The notes below the pieces were generated by a model, which ran no database searches, was not told where the DNA came from, and was given only the letters and a program-made list of their open reading frames with translations. The translations under genes and the position numbers were made by a program. A stretch of DNA of 64,000 bases from Plantago major (lineage: Eukaryota; Streptophyta; Magnoliopsida; Lamiales; Plantaginaceae), in the NCBI GenBank assembly GCA_026545765.1, contig CM048840.1, positions 4,609,265-4,673,264 of the forward strand. Direction: 5' to 3'. Within the stretch, counting starts at the first letter, position 1. Each line of letters begins with the position of its first letter. This document shows positions 44,925 through 57,865 of this stretch, one piece after another.

Positions 44925-47900
44925 ATGCTTCTTTCACCGCAGACAAAGCTCTTGTTAACTCATTACTACTGCTCAAACAGTAGCAAGATGTTTCTATCTA
45001 TGGGTTCCAAACACTTCCTTCTCCGAAAATCCACTCTCAATTCTCCTACTCATCAACGCATACTCAACAATTCTTCCTCACACCAGGCTCATTTGTTTCA
45101 TTCCCCTTCTGGGACTAATGAAAATCTAATCTTTTCGACCCTTAAACACATTTCGCCTATTTATCAGCAAGCTTCTGGTTATTATAATGGTGCTACGCCT
45201 GCTGAGCGACCTAGTGAGTAGTCTTGAAACTTGGCTTGTTTTCTTGTGTGATGTGTGTAGCGAGTTTTTTTAGTTTGTTTGTTAGCTACCTGTAGTTTCA
45301 TGTGCACAACATATTTTCAGTTCCTGGCTAGGTAATTATTGTATTAGGTGTGGTAGTAGATAGGGGGTGAGACCAAGTAAGTATTAAGGTGTTGGTTTTT
45401 GGAAGTGTGGCTTGTTGTTTGATGCCGATATCGAATTTTTAGTGCTTGGCTAGTTCAATTGTTTTGTTGTATGTATGCGTATGCTTATCTACTTTTAATT
45501 TGTGGCAGTGTTGTTTTGTCAGTTTGTTTTCGTGGCTGCAATTGAGTGTTTGTTTTCATGTATGTGTTTGGGTGTATGGAAATGAACTAGCTCACATGTT
45601 TTGTTAATTTCATTAGCCTATGTGATATAACTGAAAGAATAGTTTAAGTGACTGTCCATGAACAATGTTGACATGAGACCAATAATTTGCATATAGCATA
45701 CACCTCTTGTGCACAAATGTGTGTATCCTTGAAAATTGATAAGATGGAACAAAAATGAAGATAGTGGTATTTATGTTTGTTTTATAATGTTATTTGCTCT
45801 TGATTTGCAAACTAGTTGAATTGCTTTTTGCATACATGTGGTCTGACATTTTGTAATTAATTATTTGATTTAGTCAATGGTTTCGGCTTGGAGACTCTGG
45901 AGAGCCCAGTGGTGGATCATGATCAGCTTATGCAATTAAGGGAAAAATTGAATATACTTGGGATTGATAATTGTATTCTTATGCCAGGTCAATACAATTC
46001 CTTGATCTGTCCAAAGGTAAGTCTTTATGGCTGCCTTTTATGCTACTCAGCCTGTTTTGGTTTTCTTTTTACCTTCAAGTTTTCTGAACTGCTGCTGGTG
46101 TATTTGGCACAATAAATTTGCATTTTATTTTTAGTTATTTACTTATTTGAATGAAGTCACATGATCTTTTTCCTTGTCCCATCTCTTGAAAATAATGCTC
46201 GTTGAACATGTAGATGACAGTGTCTTTCTGTCTTGATATGCCGTTTGTACTGTTCAATGTTCTTTTTTTTTAATCAATGCTGGTGGTTTCTTTGTGATGA
46301 AAATGGATGCCATTTTCTGGGAAGATTTCACTACAAATTGGTTTAACATAAATGACGAGAGTAAATACAAAATGTCGTGATTGCTATGGTTATGTCACAT
46401 GCATGGAAGCTATCTCTTTATGGTGTTTGCAACTGCAGAGAGACGCAAAATGCTTGCTTTCCTTTCTTTTAGTTTTAAAATTTGAAAATCTTTGAATTGG
46501 GTACAATGCATCTTTCTAGTTCATGTATTATATTGAGCCTCTACCGTTTTTGACCTTGTAGTGTAAAGGTGGGGATTCAGGAGAGAAGAGCTTAAGTCTT
46601 AAAATCACAGAGGATGGGTAATCGTCATGTTGTTTCTTGGTTCTCCATATCTTTCTCTTATTGTTTTCAGCTACAAGTGCTCCATACTTATATCTGCCTT
46701 TATATTATAGGAGTGCAGCGACATGGAACTGTTTTCGGGGTAAATGTGGGTGGCATGGTGTTAAACGCGTAAGCCATTTAATTAAACCAATCAAACCCTT
46801 CTACTTTTTGGTGCTGTACTTATTCTTCTCTATGTTTACAGGCCTATGAAGTAGTGAAATCAACTTATGGGTCAATGAGTACAGCCTCAAGAGCAGAGCA
46901 ACCATTAAGGAAACACACAGCGGAGAGTTTGGGACTGGAACCTTTAAGTCAAGAGGTAGTTAATCTATTGACCACCCTAAAATTATGTGTTCACTTGCTA
47001 CATTCAAATCCTCTCTTTTGGATCAAACTTCACAGTTCTATGAAGTAACTAAGCTTTTTGCTTTTTTATAATCTGATGCAAGTATATTTTCTTTCACACT
47101 TATATTACACTCCTAGAGGTTGTCTTTGGCATCTGTTACTTTTGTTATCAAACTTTAACTTCTAATTTCTAAATATAGTGCATGAAATCGTTACCTATTG
47201 AGTATTGAAAGAAATTAGTAAATTCTAATTTTTTGTTTCTCATTCACATGCATATTTTAAGGTTGCAGAGCCATTACTGAACCATGTATATGCTAAAAAT
47301 GAAGTGATGGTGGCCGTAAAAGCTTTTACTTAAAGCCATCTTCAGAAATAAAAGTCATTAGCAAAAAACTACAGGTTATTTGTCTACATTTATTATTTAC
47401 TTCATGATGAAAACTTTCACTATCATATAACTCGGTGCTTCTGGATTTTATTTTTGCACTTGGTGACTATGAAACATCATATGGAGATTAGACTTTGTAT
47501 TTGATCTTTTATTTGTTTGCTCTGTTTCTTCTTCTTCTTCTTTTTTTTTTTTGGAAGTTTCATAAAGTCTCTTATATATATCTAGGCTTCAACAGAAATT
47601 TGGAATATACTCATGCTACTTCATATTTGCTCCAGGTACTTGCTTATTTTGCCGAGCGTATGATATCAGAAGAAACATTAAGAAGAAATGCTGTAATGCA
47701 GAAAAGAGACGGGGATCAGGTGCACTAACAGTACTTTTCTCAATCTCTTGATTCTTTGTTTAATTGAAAGTAAAGTACCCTTGTAAAGTTTGGAAAGAAT
47801 ACTTTCTGGGCATGTCAACTTTGTACTAAATTTGCATTGCTCGCTGAAGCTTATTATCTGTTTCTGGAGTGACATAAGTTTGAGCCATCTACTAGACAAA

Positions 47901-50900
47901 ACATCGACCAGGCATTTAATTAAGTCACACAGTTGCTTAAGCAGGTATAACCTTAGATTTTTAACTGGATTAATTTCTGATGTTCATTTGCAGATTGCTA
48001 TTGCATTCCCATACTGGAGGGACAATGATCTTGTAAGCTGCAAGTATCGAGATAGTAGTAAAAAATCGTTCTGGCAGGTGCTGTCACTGAAGTTTTGTTT
48101 GCTTATCTCATGTTTAGTTTTTTTTCTGACTTAGTATTTTGAGAATAAATTACCATGATACAATGGAATATTTTCTCCGTGATTACTTTAATGTCTTATG
48201 CACTCATTCCTCTTGTTTTATTGCAAATATACAGGTAACTGGTGCTGAAAAGATCTTTTATGGACTGAATGATATAAAGGAAGCGAAGGATATCATCATT
48301 GTAATTCCTACTGTTCCTATGCTAGTTTCAGTTTCTGTGACTTCACGCACAAAATGAACTCCCTTTATCATGTATGATTGAAGGTTGAGGGTGAAATGGA
48401 CAAGCTTGCAATGGAAGAAGCTGGCTTTAGGAATTGTGTCAGTGTTCCTGATGGTGCTCCTGCAAAAGTCTCGAACAATGATTTGCCTGATGCAGAAAAG
48501 GTATGTGCGTTTCTGACTCTTGTAATGGGCTCACATTCCATTCATGTTTTCCAATCTTGATAAACCAATTATCTCAAGACATGATTTCTTTTCGTAAATT
48601 CCAGTCTTGAATTTTCAAATTGTTTTTTAAAATTTATCTCAATACCTAATTTTTTTTTAAATTATATTTTTCCGGATCGTGATAGTATTTGTTATTTTAT
48701 GGTAGAACATTGTAATTTTCATGATATTCTTTTGAAATTACATGAAAACCAGATGCTGTGTTTGCATCAAGAATGGATCATTAGATTTCCCTTTCCAGAG
48801 CAGGAGAACCCCCCACTAATCTTTGTTATATATTACTGTATAAATTACCAATTTTAATTTTGGTGCGATTCCACTGAAGGATGGTTGATGGTGTTTTCTA
48901 TTTGATGTTACTTATTCGTTCTCGCTGCATTTTGTTAAGCTAGGATATCAAGTACCAATATTTGTGGAACTGCAAACTATACACTGACAAGGTTCGTAAA
49001 CAGTTTTTTCTTTCTTTCCATGGAAGGGTAATATTAAATCTCACGGGAGTTACTGAGATGTGAATCATTTCTTTTGTCGATATGCTCAGGCCTCCCGTAT
49101 AATTCTTGCCACTGATGCTGATAAACCTGGTCAATCCTTAGCTGAAGAGGTTGCTCGACGCCTGGGAAAAGAAAGGTTTTTAATGTGGCACATGCCTGTC
49201 ACCAATGTTTGGATATGGTTTCCTGGGCTTAGATAAGTAAATCTGCTTCTTGCTTAATCAGGTGCTGGAGAGTTAAATGGCCAAAAAAGCCAACAAAGAA
49301 TGAGAGTGAGGATGAAAAGACTGAAACGTATAAAGATGCGAATGAGGTCTGTTTTATCTTGTAGCTCCCGATTGCTGTCCGAAATTTTCAATTCCCATTC
49401 CTGCCCCAGTTTAAAGTTGTTTCCTTGTGTTAGTGCTCCATTTTTCATCTGTTTTGGGTCGTTATGTCATTACATATGGGATAAAGCTTTCAGAGCAACA
49501 TATTTTCCCTCTTTGTGAGAATCCTTTATTTTGTCTTGATTATCCGATTTGTCTGAAAGTTCTGTTTAGAGTTTGTCCCTGTCATTTGAGCATCCTAAAG
49601 TGAAATTCTTGTTAACAAACCAATCCTGGTGGGTGGTGTTTTGCAAGTTAGCCACTTGTCTTCTGAACAATTATGTGTAAGCCCAAATGTGAAGTAAGTT
49701 TACTCATCTTAGTGGTCAAATTGAATATTTTTTTTGAGGGAACCAAAATGAACGATTTTTTTTTTCCATAGAAAATTCCTCTTCCTTTTGAATGATATGG
49801 ATTTTACGGATCAGTAGTAATAATGCCATTAATTTGAATTGGTCTATACAGAAATCTAATTCAAAGTCATTTGAAAATTACTCCTTCATGAATTCAAATA
49901 AAAAAAATTTGCTTCCAGACAATTTTTTTTTTTTTGCAAAATGTTTTTTGTGCGCAAATTTAATTTTTTAAAGATAGTTACTAATTTGTAATCGGAGCAT
50001 CTTTGTGAGATGATTTACAAAATTCATTATTTTAAAATTGATTATGGTAATTGCTATGCGAGTTTAATCCTTCTTTTAAGTGTAACTGCATTTTGTTTTA
50101 TCAGCTGGCCTAAATAATAAGATTCTTTAGAACTCGTGTTCCAACTAATGTAAGAAAGTATTTGTGATTCCTAAACATAATTTAAGTGGGTCAATTTCCT
50201 AACAAAGACTTATTTTTAAAAGTGGGTCAATATTACCTTCATTCTTGCATATTCTCTTCTTTTTTTGGTCACTGCTCTTTGTTATTACTTTTTAATCCGG
50301 TGTTACCATGAAGGTACTTGTGTTTATGGGTGCTCAAGCTCTAAGAGATGTTGTTGTCAATGCCGAACTCTACCCGATAAAAGGGTTGTTCAACTTCAGA
50401 GATTTTTATAACGAGATAGATGACTACTATCACCAGACACTTGGTATTCAGCTTGGGGCTACAACTGGATGGAAGAATGTTGATAATTTGTATACTGTAA
50501 GTATGATTTTCTCTTGTCATGTACTAAGGGTATTTAATTTGATTCTGGTGTCTTGATAATGTGATGTTCTATGCCATTTAATTTTATTACTGCATATATG
50601 CACTTATGCAACTGAATAGCATATCTTATGGGGGATGGCAACATTCAACTTCATGTTTGCTGATTTTTTCGAGCAATTTAATTCGGGACAGGTTGTGCCA
50701 GGAGAATTGACAGTTGTTACAGGAGTTCCAAATTCAGGAAAGAGTGAGTGGATTGATGCGCTTATAGTCAATCTGAATCGTAGTGTTGGCTGGAAATTTG
50801 TGCTATGCTCTATGGAAAACCAGGTAGATTCAATGATTGGGTGCTCCTACTCTCCACTTTCATATTTATTTCTTCTAGTCGTGCGCATAAGATGTATGTT

Positions 50901-53338
50901 AGTGTTCGGGACATTTGCCATGAACTTGCTATAACAAACTGAAACCTATATGTACTTTTTGACCTTTTAGTGTTAGCATTCCTAGGTATTGAAATGGGCT
51001 GCGTATTTACCCTGGTGATTCCATGAATTTTTCCAGGTTAAAGATCATGCGAGAAAACTTTTGGAGAAACATCATAGCAAGCCATTCTTTGATGTTAAGT
51101 ATGTTTGCTATATTATATTACATCCTTTTAATTTGTTTGACCTACTATTGGTACTGGTTTGAGTAACTTATGCATTTGAGATTTGTTTGTAGATATGGAA
51201 TGTCCACCGAAAGGATAAGCGTAGAAGAGTTGAAGGAAGGAATGAATTGGCTCAGTGATTCATTTTCTGTAATAAGGTGACTCTTTGTTTCTAGAGTTCT
51301 AAACTGCTATGATGAAACTAAGATCTACAAGTAATAATGTATTTTATTTTGATTCTGTGATATGATTCAGATGTGAAAAAGATTGCCTTCCAAGTACAGA
51401 TTGGGTTCTTGATCTTGCACGATCAGCAGTTCTGCGCTACGGGGTTAGAGGACTTGTCATTGATCCATATAATGAACTTGACCATCAACGTCCTGGTAAC
51501 CAGTGAGTATTCTTTTCTAAATATTGTGCCCTTGTTTTCTTGCATTTATGACATGATCGTAGGACCATTATCTTTGTTCCAATTTTATCCATTCAGAATA
51601 CTAGCTATGTAGAAAGCCATCCACAATGTTTCATACATTACCTTCTTTGTGTCTCAAGTCTCAACCTAATTAATCTGATACTCTTAAGTTTTATTGAGTA
51701 TTTAGTTCAACTAGTAAAACTGTGCACGTGAAAACCCGCGTGCATAAACTAATATGTTTATAATTGTTTGATTATTAATTTAATTACAAAATTTATTTTA
51801 AAAATTATGTATATTAGTAATTTCTAATTTAAGGAAATTACTTAATTTCAGATTACATTAATGAAATAAACTTACCAATTGTATAGTTTGGACCGTTTCG
51901 TTATAGACATGGGAAGATAATTTTTCTTCTTCATTTCTTTCTTTAGTGGCCAAAGTCAATTGTGTTGCTCAAAATCCAATCAATTGATATGCCAACTACT
52001 TTTGGGTAGTTTGCTTTTAGTTCAACTTTTTTGATAAATCACCAAAACCCGTACCACCTATAACTGCAAGGGCACACTGAGTGAATGTAGCTTGCGTGTA
52101 ATTCACTCTACAAGTGCACCGGCAAGTAATTTATTTTAAAGGCTGATTGGAATATTTTATTGGCTTAATTATCTAATTCATGCTAAAAGTAAGGCACCTG
52201 AGTTTGGGTTTAAATATATAGGAGCTCCAAAAGTAGCTTAGGAGATGAGCTGGTATGCATTTTTAGGAAAATAGTTTAGCTTCCTACAAAGAGTGCTCTT
52301 ATTTCCAATTAAGAACACACAGTTTGTAATGGTAAAAAATGATGTCTAATGAAATGGTGCTGGTGGTTCTAATGCTACTTTAACTTGGAACAGGACTGAA
52401 ACAGAATATGTTAGTCAGATGCTGACAAAAATCAAACGATTTGCTCAACATTATTCGGTTCACGTTTGGTTTGTAGCTCATCCGAGACAGGTTGGCAATT
52501 GTAACACTTGATGCTTTACACTGAAATATGGTGTGCTTTTTTTATAAATTGTAGACCTATTTTACAGTTGCATAATTGGACTGGGGGTGCCCCAAATCTG
52601 TATGACATCAGTGGCAGCGCTCATTTTATCAACAAATGTGATAATGGAGTTGTTATCCATCGTAACAGAGATCCAGAATCAGGTCCCCTTGATATTGTTC
52701 AGGTCTGCATACCCTAACCTTTTCTTGGTTCCCCTCTAATTTTTCTAGCCATCATATACCCAATAACCCAACATTCATTTTCCTGTGCAGGTTTGCGTGC
52801 GAAAGGTGCGTAATAAAGTCTCTGGAACTATTGGAGATTGTTATTTGTCATATAGCAGGTATGAACCTTCCACTGTTGGGAATTATCTGCGACTATTTAG
52901 AATTATGGTTTCATATTGTTCTTGCATTTTGGATTTGGAATGCACCATTTGGCGAGGTAGGATGTCAGGTGGTGTAAGATTTGAACTTTATGACTCCATG
53001 CTATATTATTGATTTATTTTGGGTCTAGGAATTATGTTTAGCTCTAGACTAAATGTGGGGGATAGATGACACTTTAAGATTCCAATTTTAATAAAATTTC
53101 CCAGATTCAAGAAGTGTGACAATTTGTCTTTCATATGATTATAGCACTTGCATTTGTGGTGGTGCTTTCCATTCGAGGTTTATCTTATTGTTTCACGTGA
53201 TACAGGAATTTAATCATGGGTATACTGTTGTGTTTTATTTTTGGCATCAATCTGAACTGTTGAATCTATATCATCAGGGTCACCGGTGAATACGCGGATA
53301 CAGATTATCAACCCCAAAAATCTTCCAACGGGAGATAA
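44925..53338 (+). CDS. TWINKLE: TWINKLE: organellar DNA primase-helicase
   Basis: Replicative primase-helicase of plant organelles, homologous to T7 gp4. Twenty-one exons (44925-45213, 45874-46016, 46562-46617, 46711-46768, 46842-46955, 47636-47719, 47994-48077, 48235-48300, 48384-48500, 48944-48991, 49090-49175, 49262-49346, 50314-50496, 50692-50823, 51037-51098, 51193-51276, 51371-51502, 52394-52490, 52568-52702, 52791-52858, 53278-53338) join to 727 residues without a break. The N-terminus (MLLSPQTKLLLTHYYCSNSS) suits dual organelle targeting. Zinc finger CPKC and CFRGKC; TOPRIM EGEMDKL and ATDADKPG; helicase Walker A GVPNSGKSEW and Walker B GLVIDPYNELDHQ, then GGAPNLYDISGSAHF. Length fits Arabidopsis TWINKLE (~710). 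Introns 12 and 17 (0.97 and 0.89 kb) are the largest after intron 1 (0.66 kb) and intron 5 (0.68 kb). Confidence 0.95.
51711..51744 (-). mobile_element. Helitron-like 3' end in TWINKLE intron 17
   Basis: On the minus strand TGCACG...CGTGCA forms a 6-bp hairpin with a 10-base loop, followed by CAGTTTTA and CTAG then T. This fits a Helitron terminus. The intron (51503-52393) is large enough to hold a short element, but the 5' end was not recognised. Confidence 0.4.
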
Positions 53339-54011
53339 TAATAGTGTGTACATCTCAAGCTGTTGTGGAGTTCACTGGAATTAACCGACGACTAATATCT
53401 TGTTCCTTCTGTGGGATTGACCGACTAATCGCTGTAATAGTAGTAGGTTTTATGGAGATGTAAGTAGGTTTCGGGTTGGTTTTCTATTGACTTTTCTGTC
53501 CTCCAGGCTCCAATACTCAAGTCATGGACGGTAATTTACACTTTCAATTGTTTCACTAGTAACAAACTTGTGTGTTACGCTGCTGCTATAACCCTCTAAC
53601 ATCGTACACCTCTTTTCTATTGTCGTTTTCAGTTTTTCTATTTTATATTGCGCACTTGCTTTTTTGATAGTGTACGTACTACTCATTCTGTTCCACTAAT
53701 GTAGTCCACTATTCATTTTATATGGCGGGCTTGCCAGCCAATTTTGTGTTCTTAGGTGTGGTTTGCAGCACTAATGTGTATTTTGCATTTTTTGCTCTCT
53801 ATGTAAATGTATATTGACAGTTGAGACTGCGAGTCTGCGTTAGTAGCAAATGAAGGGAATCGGTTTGGGATACCTTCTTCCAGTGATATTGAAGTTTGAC
53901 AAACCTCTCCCTAGAACACAGATGAACCGGGGAAAAGCATTACTAGATGTTTATTTAAAGGATATCATCAGAAACAGAATTTTGAGGTATGTTTTTGGCA
54001 GATTCATCATA
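53339..54011. other. Convergent 3' flanks of TWINKLE and patellin
   Basis: Both genes should end within this 673-bp gap. No other gene is supported; the plus-strand frame at 53850-54143 runs antisense into the last patellin exon. Confidence 0.5.
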
Positions 54012-55830
54012 TCAGCAAGAGGCCTTCTTGATCTTGTAGCGATAAAAAGCCTTCTTTTTCTTCCCAGAAGAGTTCTGCAGTGTAAGAACGATCTTCCCTG
54101 GTTCAAGGTTCTTGAATGTCTTACGGACTGGCTCCTTGTCTGACTGTATTTTCGTTTCCTTGCGAATAATCATAGTATAGGAACACTCATCTGTTGGCAC
54201 AAACTCCTCTGCGCAATTCACATCCCATCCAAGAACTATAAGGTCCCAGGTAACTGTGATTTCAGCCTGTTAGAGCAAAACACTACTGTTCAGGAGTACC
54301 TATTTATTTTTAAAGATTTCACAACTACACAACATGAATCCGATTCCTTTTACCTCAGGTAGAGGAATTTCTATGGTTTCGGCCAATCCTGCCTTGATCA
54401 TCACTTCCACAGGTTCACTATCATCAACGAAGAATTCGCTATCATTTTCCCTCTTCATACCACCATATTTGGCTGGTATTTCTTGAATCGGAACATACCT
54501 GTTACAAAATTAGTTTTAGTGTTTCTCTGCGAAAACTTGAGATTATCACGAAGTGAACGAATGAAACCCGAATCAGTCAGAGTGCAGATTCTAAGAAAAG
54601 GCGAATCTGTTGAATGTTTCCAAATGCTGTAAAAAACATTGCAAACAGGATAGATTGCAAGAATGATCCATGGAAGCTGATTCGACTATATATTCTGCAT
54701 TCATAGTTCATATTTCTGCATTCATCTATAGGAGCTAATGAGCTACTACCAATGTACACAAACAGACAAGTTACTCACTTGAGAAGAGTCTCTGTGACTT
54801 TAGATGGACGAGCAAATACTAGTTTGCTATTAGTTCTTTGAGTCAAGAAAGCAGATAACACAGAATGGAATGCATAATACCAGAAAGGCACATTGATGAA
54901 AATCTGCAAAACAAGTCCATCATCCAAGTCAACTACTCAATACTCATCATCTCATAAAACAATTACAAAGTCGAAATAAAACCGAAAACTCACATTCTTT
55001 GCCACAAACTCGGGATAATTATCCTGAAGAACCGCAATAGCTTTCTTCGCCGCACCACGGACGCCTTTCTTACTCGCACCCGGAGAATCCTTAAGATCAT
55101 TAACCTGCACGAATGAGTTTACTCCACCAGCCTTAAAATCAAGTTTTTCCCTGATCCCCTTCTCCATGAGCCAAACTCTCCACCTCAAGAACAGCTCTCT
55201 TTTCTCCTCCGTTCCAAGTATCTTCTCATAAACCTCCTCATTTTCCAGCACTCCAAACACATTGTAACAAATGGGACGCCCTTCATGATCAACTCCGTCC
55301 AAGTATCCAGCTGTAGCAAGCTCATAACCAAATTCCTCATCCAGGATCGCATCAACATTGAAGTCCTTTCTCCATTGAAGCGTCTTCTTCAGCATCTCAA
55401 GAGCCTCACTGACATTAAAATCTCTAGCTCTCAAGAATTTCAACAGAACAATATTAGTCCCATCATTTAGTTTACTAGGCAAAAGTGGTACTCCCCAAAT
55501 AGACACATCTGTATCAACAAGAAGTTTAATAACCGACTCTTTCGCTTCATTTTGGAATTCTTCTTGGATTTCCGCCTTCTCTTCACAACATACCACATCA
55601 GTTTTCTCATATTTTTCACACTTGGCACAATCTTTCTCCTCATCTTGCTTGAAGAGTGTGTTTTCAAGAATTGCTTCTTCCAGCTTCATTTTCAGCTCGT
55701 TCAATGCCTTAATCTCATGCTCTTTCAAATCAGATAGAAAATTGCTTTCTTCTCTATAAGAAGAGCATTTTTCAATACCCTTTGGCTTACATTCCTCTTT
55801 TTCACACACCAACTCCTCCGAAACAGGCAT
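54012..55830 (-). CDS. PATL: Patellin: SEC14-GOLD phosphoinositide-binding protein
   Basis: Peripheral membrane protein that binds phosphoinositides and acts in membrane trafficking and cell-plate formation. Exons on minus are 55830-54994, 54903-54779, 54498-54354 and 54266-54012, giving 453 residues in frame. The start is the ATG at 55830 (MPVSEELVCEKEECKPKG). Order: an acidic, Lys/Glu-rich coiled N-terminus; WGVPLL and LLKFLRARDF (CRAL-TRIO N domain, ~125-180); the SEC14 lipid pocket (CYNVFG to FINVPFWYYAF and FLTQRTNSKLVF, ~190-320); a GOLD domain (EITVTWDLIVLGWDV to KKKKAFYRYKIKK, ~345-453). A 5' leader intron is likely at 55968-55842 (donor GTAAGTTG, acceptor GTGTTAG). The shape is closest to PATL1-5; the exact orthologue is not determined. 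Confidence 0.92.
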
Positions 55831-56056
55831 TGTCTTTTTTCCTAACACGATTAAAAATCCAATCTTTAATGAGCAAACACAAAGATATGAAAACTCAACA
55901 TGACAAGAAGTGAAATTGCAAGAAATAAGTTTGTGGCAAAAGGCAATTACTTTGATGATACAACTTACTTGGTGATGAGTCCTTTCTGCCTTTGGTAAAA
56001 ATCTTCCTTAGTAGGGTTTCAGCTGGTAAGTGAAATGAAAATGGAGAAATGCAACG

Positions 56057-56067
56057 GCTATATAATC
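56057..56067 (-). promoter_or_regulatory. TATA box of the patellin gene
   Basis: ATTATATAGC on the minus strand lies about 90 bp upstream of the 5' leader-intron donor. Its position fits a core promoter. Inferred from sequence only. Confidence 0.5.
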
Positions 56068-56780
56068 ACTTACAAGATGAATAAACAATGGAGAGGTTGG
56101 ATCAACATCTATCGCATTTATTTTTTATACTTGAGAGCTCAAATAACTCTTATTTTAGGTGCATGCATCAATCAAATACTCTTCCTTTTCTAATAGAGTA
56201 TACTAAAGTAGTACATTGGTCTTACGATCATTACAAGTAGTAGTTACCATCCGAGAGGTAGTTTCAGCCAAGTCTTGGTTTATAACATCGTTTAGCCAAT
56301 ATGTGTCAACTACTCTCAAAGGCGAATTGCTAGATTTTCTCCGATATGGAGTATTGTTAATTCTCTGTATGGAGCCATTTATAATAATTCTTTGACTGAT
56401 AATGAAAATGATGTAACATGCATATGATCTTATAATTATATGCTTCTTAGAAAAAGAAAAAAAAATATAGTGAACCTGAATCTGATTTTTATTTTAGTGA
56501 ACTCGTATGTATTCTCATTCGTCAGTTATGATACCTGTAAATAATAGTATGTTACTTACGGTTCAATTAAATTGTAAGGTTGCAACTTATAATATATTAA
56601 AAACACCCACTTTTGCATAAACACAAGCATTTGGAATAGGGGTAGATTTTGAGGCACACGGTTCTCCGACAGGACAGTATTACATTACATATTTGTGTCG
56701 TATTTAATTATAAATATCATATTTAGTAAATCTAAGGTAATTGAAGCTAAACATGAAAGTTAATTTTGCAATTCAATAAG
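56068..56780. other. Patellin upstream region
   Basis: No gene. Probable distal promoter followed by intergenic AT-rich DNA. Confidence 0.4.
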
Positions 56781-56906
56781 GCGCTGTTCTCTTCGTCTGA
56801 TTAGAATTGAATTGAATTGTAATATAAAAAATAACTAAGCAGAACTGAACTAAAATGAATGAATCTGAACTGAAATTAATAAGTTTTCAGATGAAGAGAA
56901 CAGAGC
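56781..56906. mobile_element. Best-preserved MITE of the TTCTCTTCGTCTG family
   Basis: About 126 bp. The left end CTGTTCTCTTCGTCTGA is matched by the inverted right end TCAGATGAAGAGAACAG. GAATTGAATTGAATTG and GAACTGAACTAAAATGAATG fill the interior. It lies 28 bp outside the large Mutator-like element. Confidence 0.65.
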
Positions 56907-56934
56907 GGGCGCCGCTAAACGCAACACGTTTTCG

Positions 56935-57447
56935 GCTAAACGCAACACAAAATATTTGTAACTTGACCAAAAGGCCCCTAACTCAAAAAAAATCTTATAA
57001 ACTTAACGAAAAATCGAAATAACTCGTTTATGCAAACACAAAAACATTAACATGCACGATCGAACACAAAATAACAACACTAAACATAAATTGGAAAAAT
57101 TAAATAATTTTTTTTCGGAAAATATTTCGTTTATACATTTTTTAAAAAAACATAGAAGTAATTAAAATAAGACCAAATTAAAAAAAAAAACGAAAAAAAA
57201 AAATCTGAAATCATGATTTGGTCGGTTAAAACCGGCCAAATCTCGATTTCCAGATTTTTTAATTTTTTTTTAATTTACAAATTGATTATATATAGTTTTC
57301 TATTTTTTTTTAATGTTTTTGCAAATTGAAAAGTTACTTATAATTTTGCAAATTGAAAACTTTAATTTACTTTTGTCATTTAAAAAAAAAGTAAAAGTTC
57401 AATAATCTATTTAACGGAAATTCGAGAAATTAATCGGCAAACGAATA
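56935..57447 (+). repeat. Left terminal inverted repeat of the MULE
   Basis: It starts near TAAACGCAACACAAAATATT and extends past the ATCATGATTTGGTCGGTTAA and ACCGGCCAAATCTCGATTTC block to TAACGGAAATTCGAGAAATT. A direct repeat of GCTAAACGCAACAC precedes it at 56914. Confidence 0.75.
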
Positions 57448-57573
57448 ACTTCATATATTATATGCTTACCAATAAAACGTTGCAATTTTAACACGGATAT
57501 GAACTTGAATCGGAAAATATTACATGCATAACATAATAAATCCAAAGTAATACAATACGACTAGAATATCAAA

Positions 57574-57834
57574 TACTCCCTCAATTTCAGAAAAAGTGTT
57601 ACATTTTACTATTCTGCGGTCAACTGTCTCCGCGTTTGACTACAATTTACTCTTAAACGATATTAATAAATAAATTATTAAAATTATATAATGAAAATTT
57701 AGTAATTAAATTTTTATTATATGATTTTATTAAATTATTTACTATTATCGTTTATGAGTAATTTGTGGTCAAACTCGAAGACAGTTGACCGGTCAAAGTC
57801 AAAATGTAACACTTTCTCTGAAATGGAGGAAGTA
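57574..57834. mobile_element. Stowaway-like MITE nested in the MULE
   Basis: TACTCCCTCAATTTCAGAAA at the left and, reversed, TACTTCCTCCATTTCAGAGA at the right form inverted ends with TA at the boundaries. AAAGTGTTACATTTT and GGTCAACTGTCT inner arms also pair. Non-coding, about 260 bp, younger than the MULE. Confidence 0.7.
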
Positions 57835-57865
57835 CAATACTAATATGATGTGAAACACTAGATAC

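Noticed and set aside
53850..54143. 97-residue plus-strand frame
   Set aside because: Antisense to the last patellin exon and without domain.
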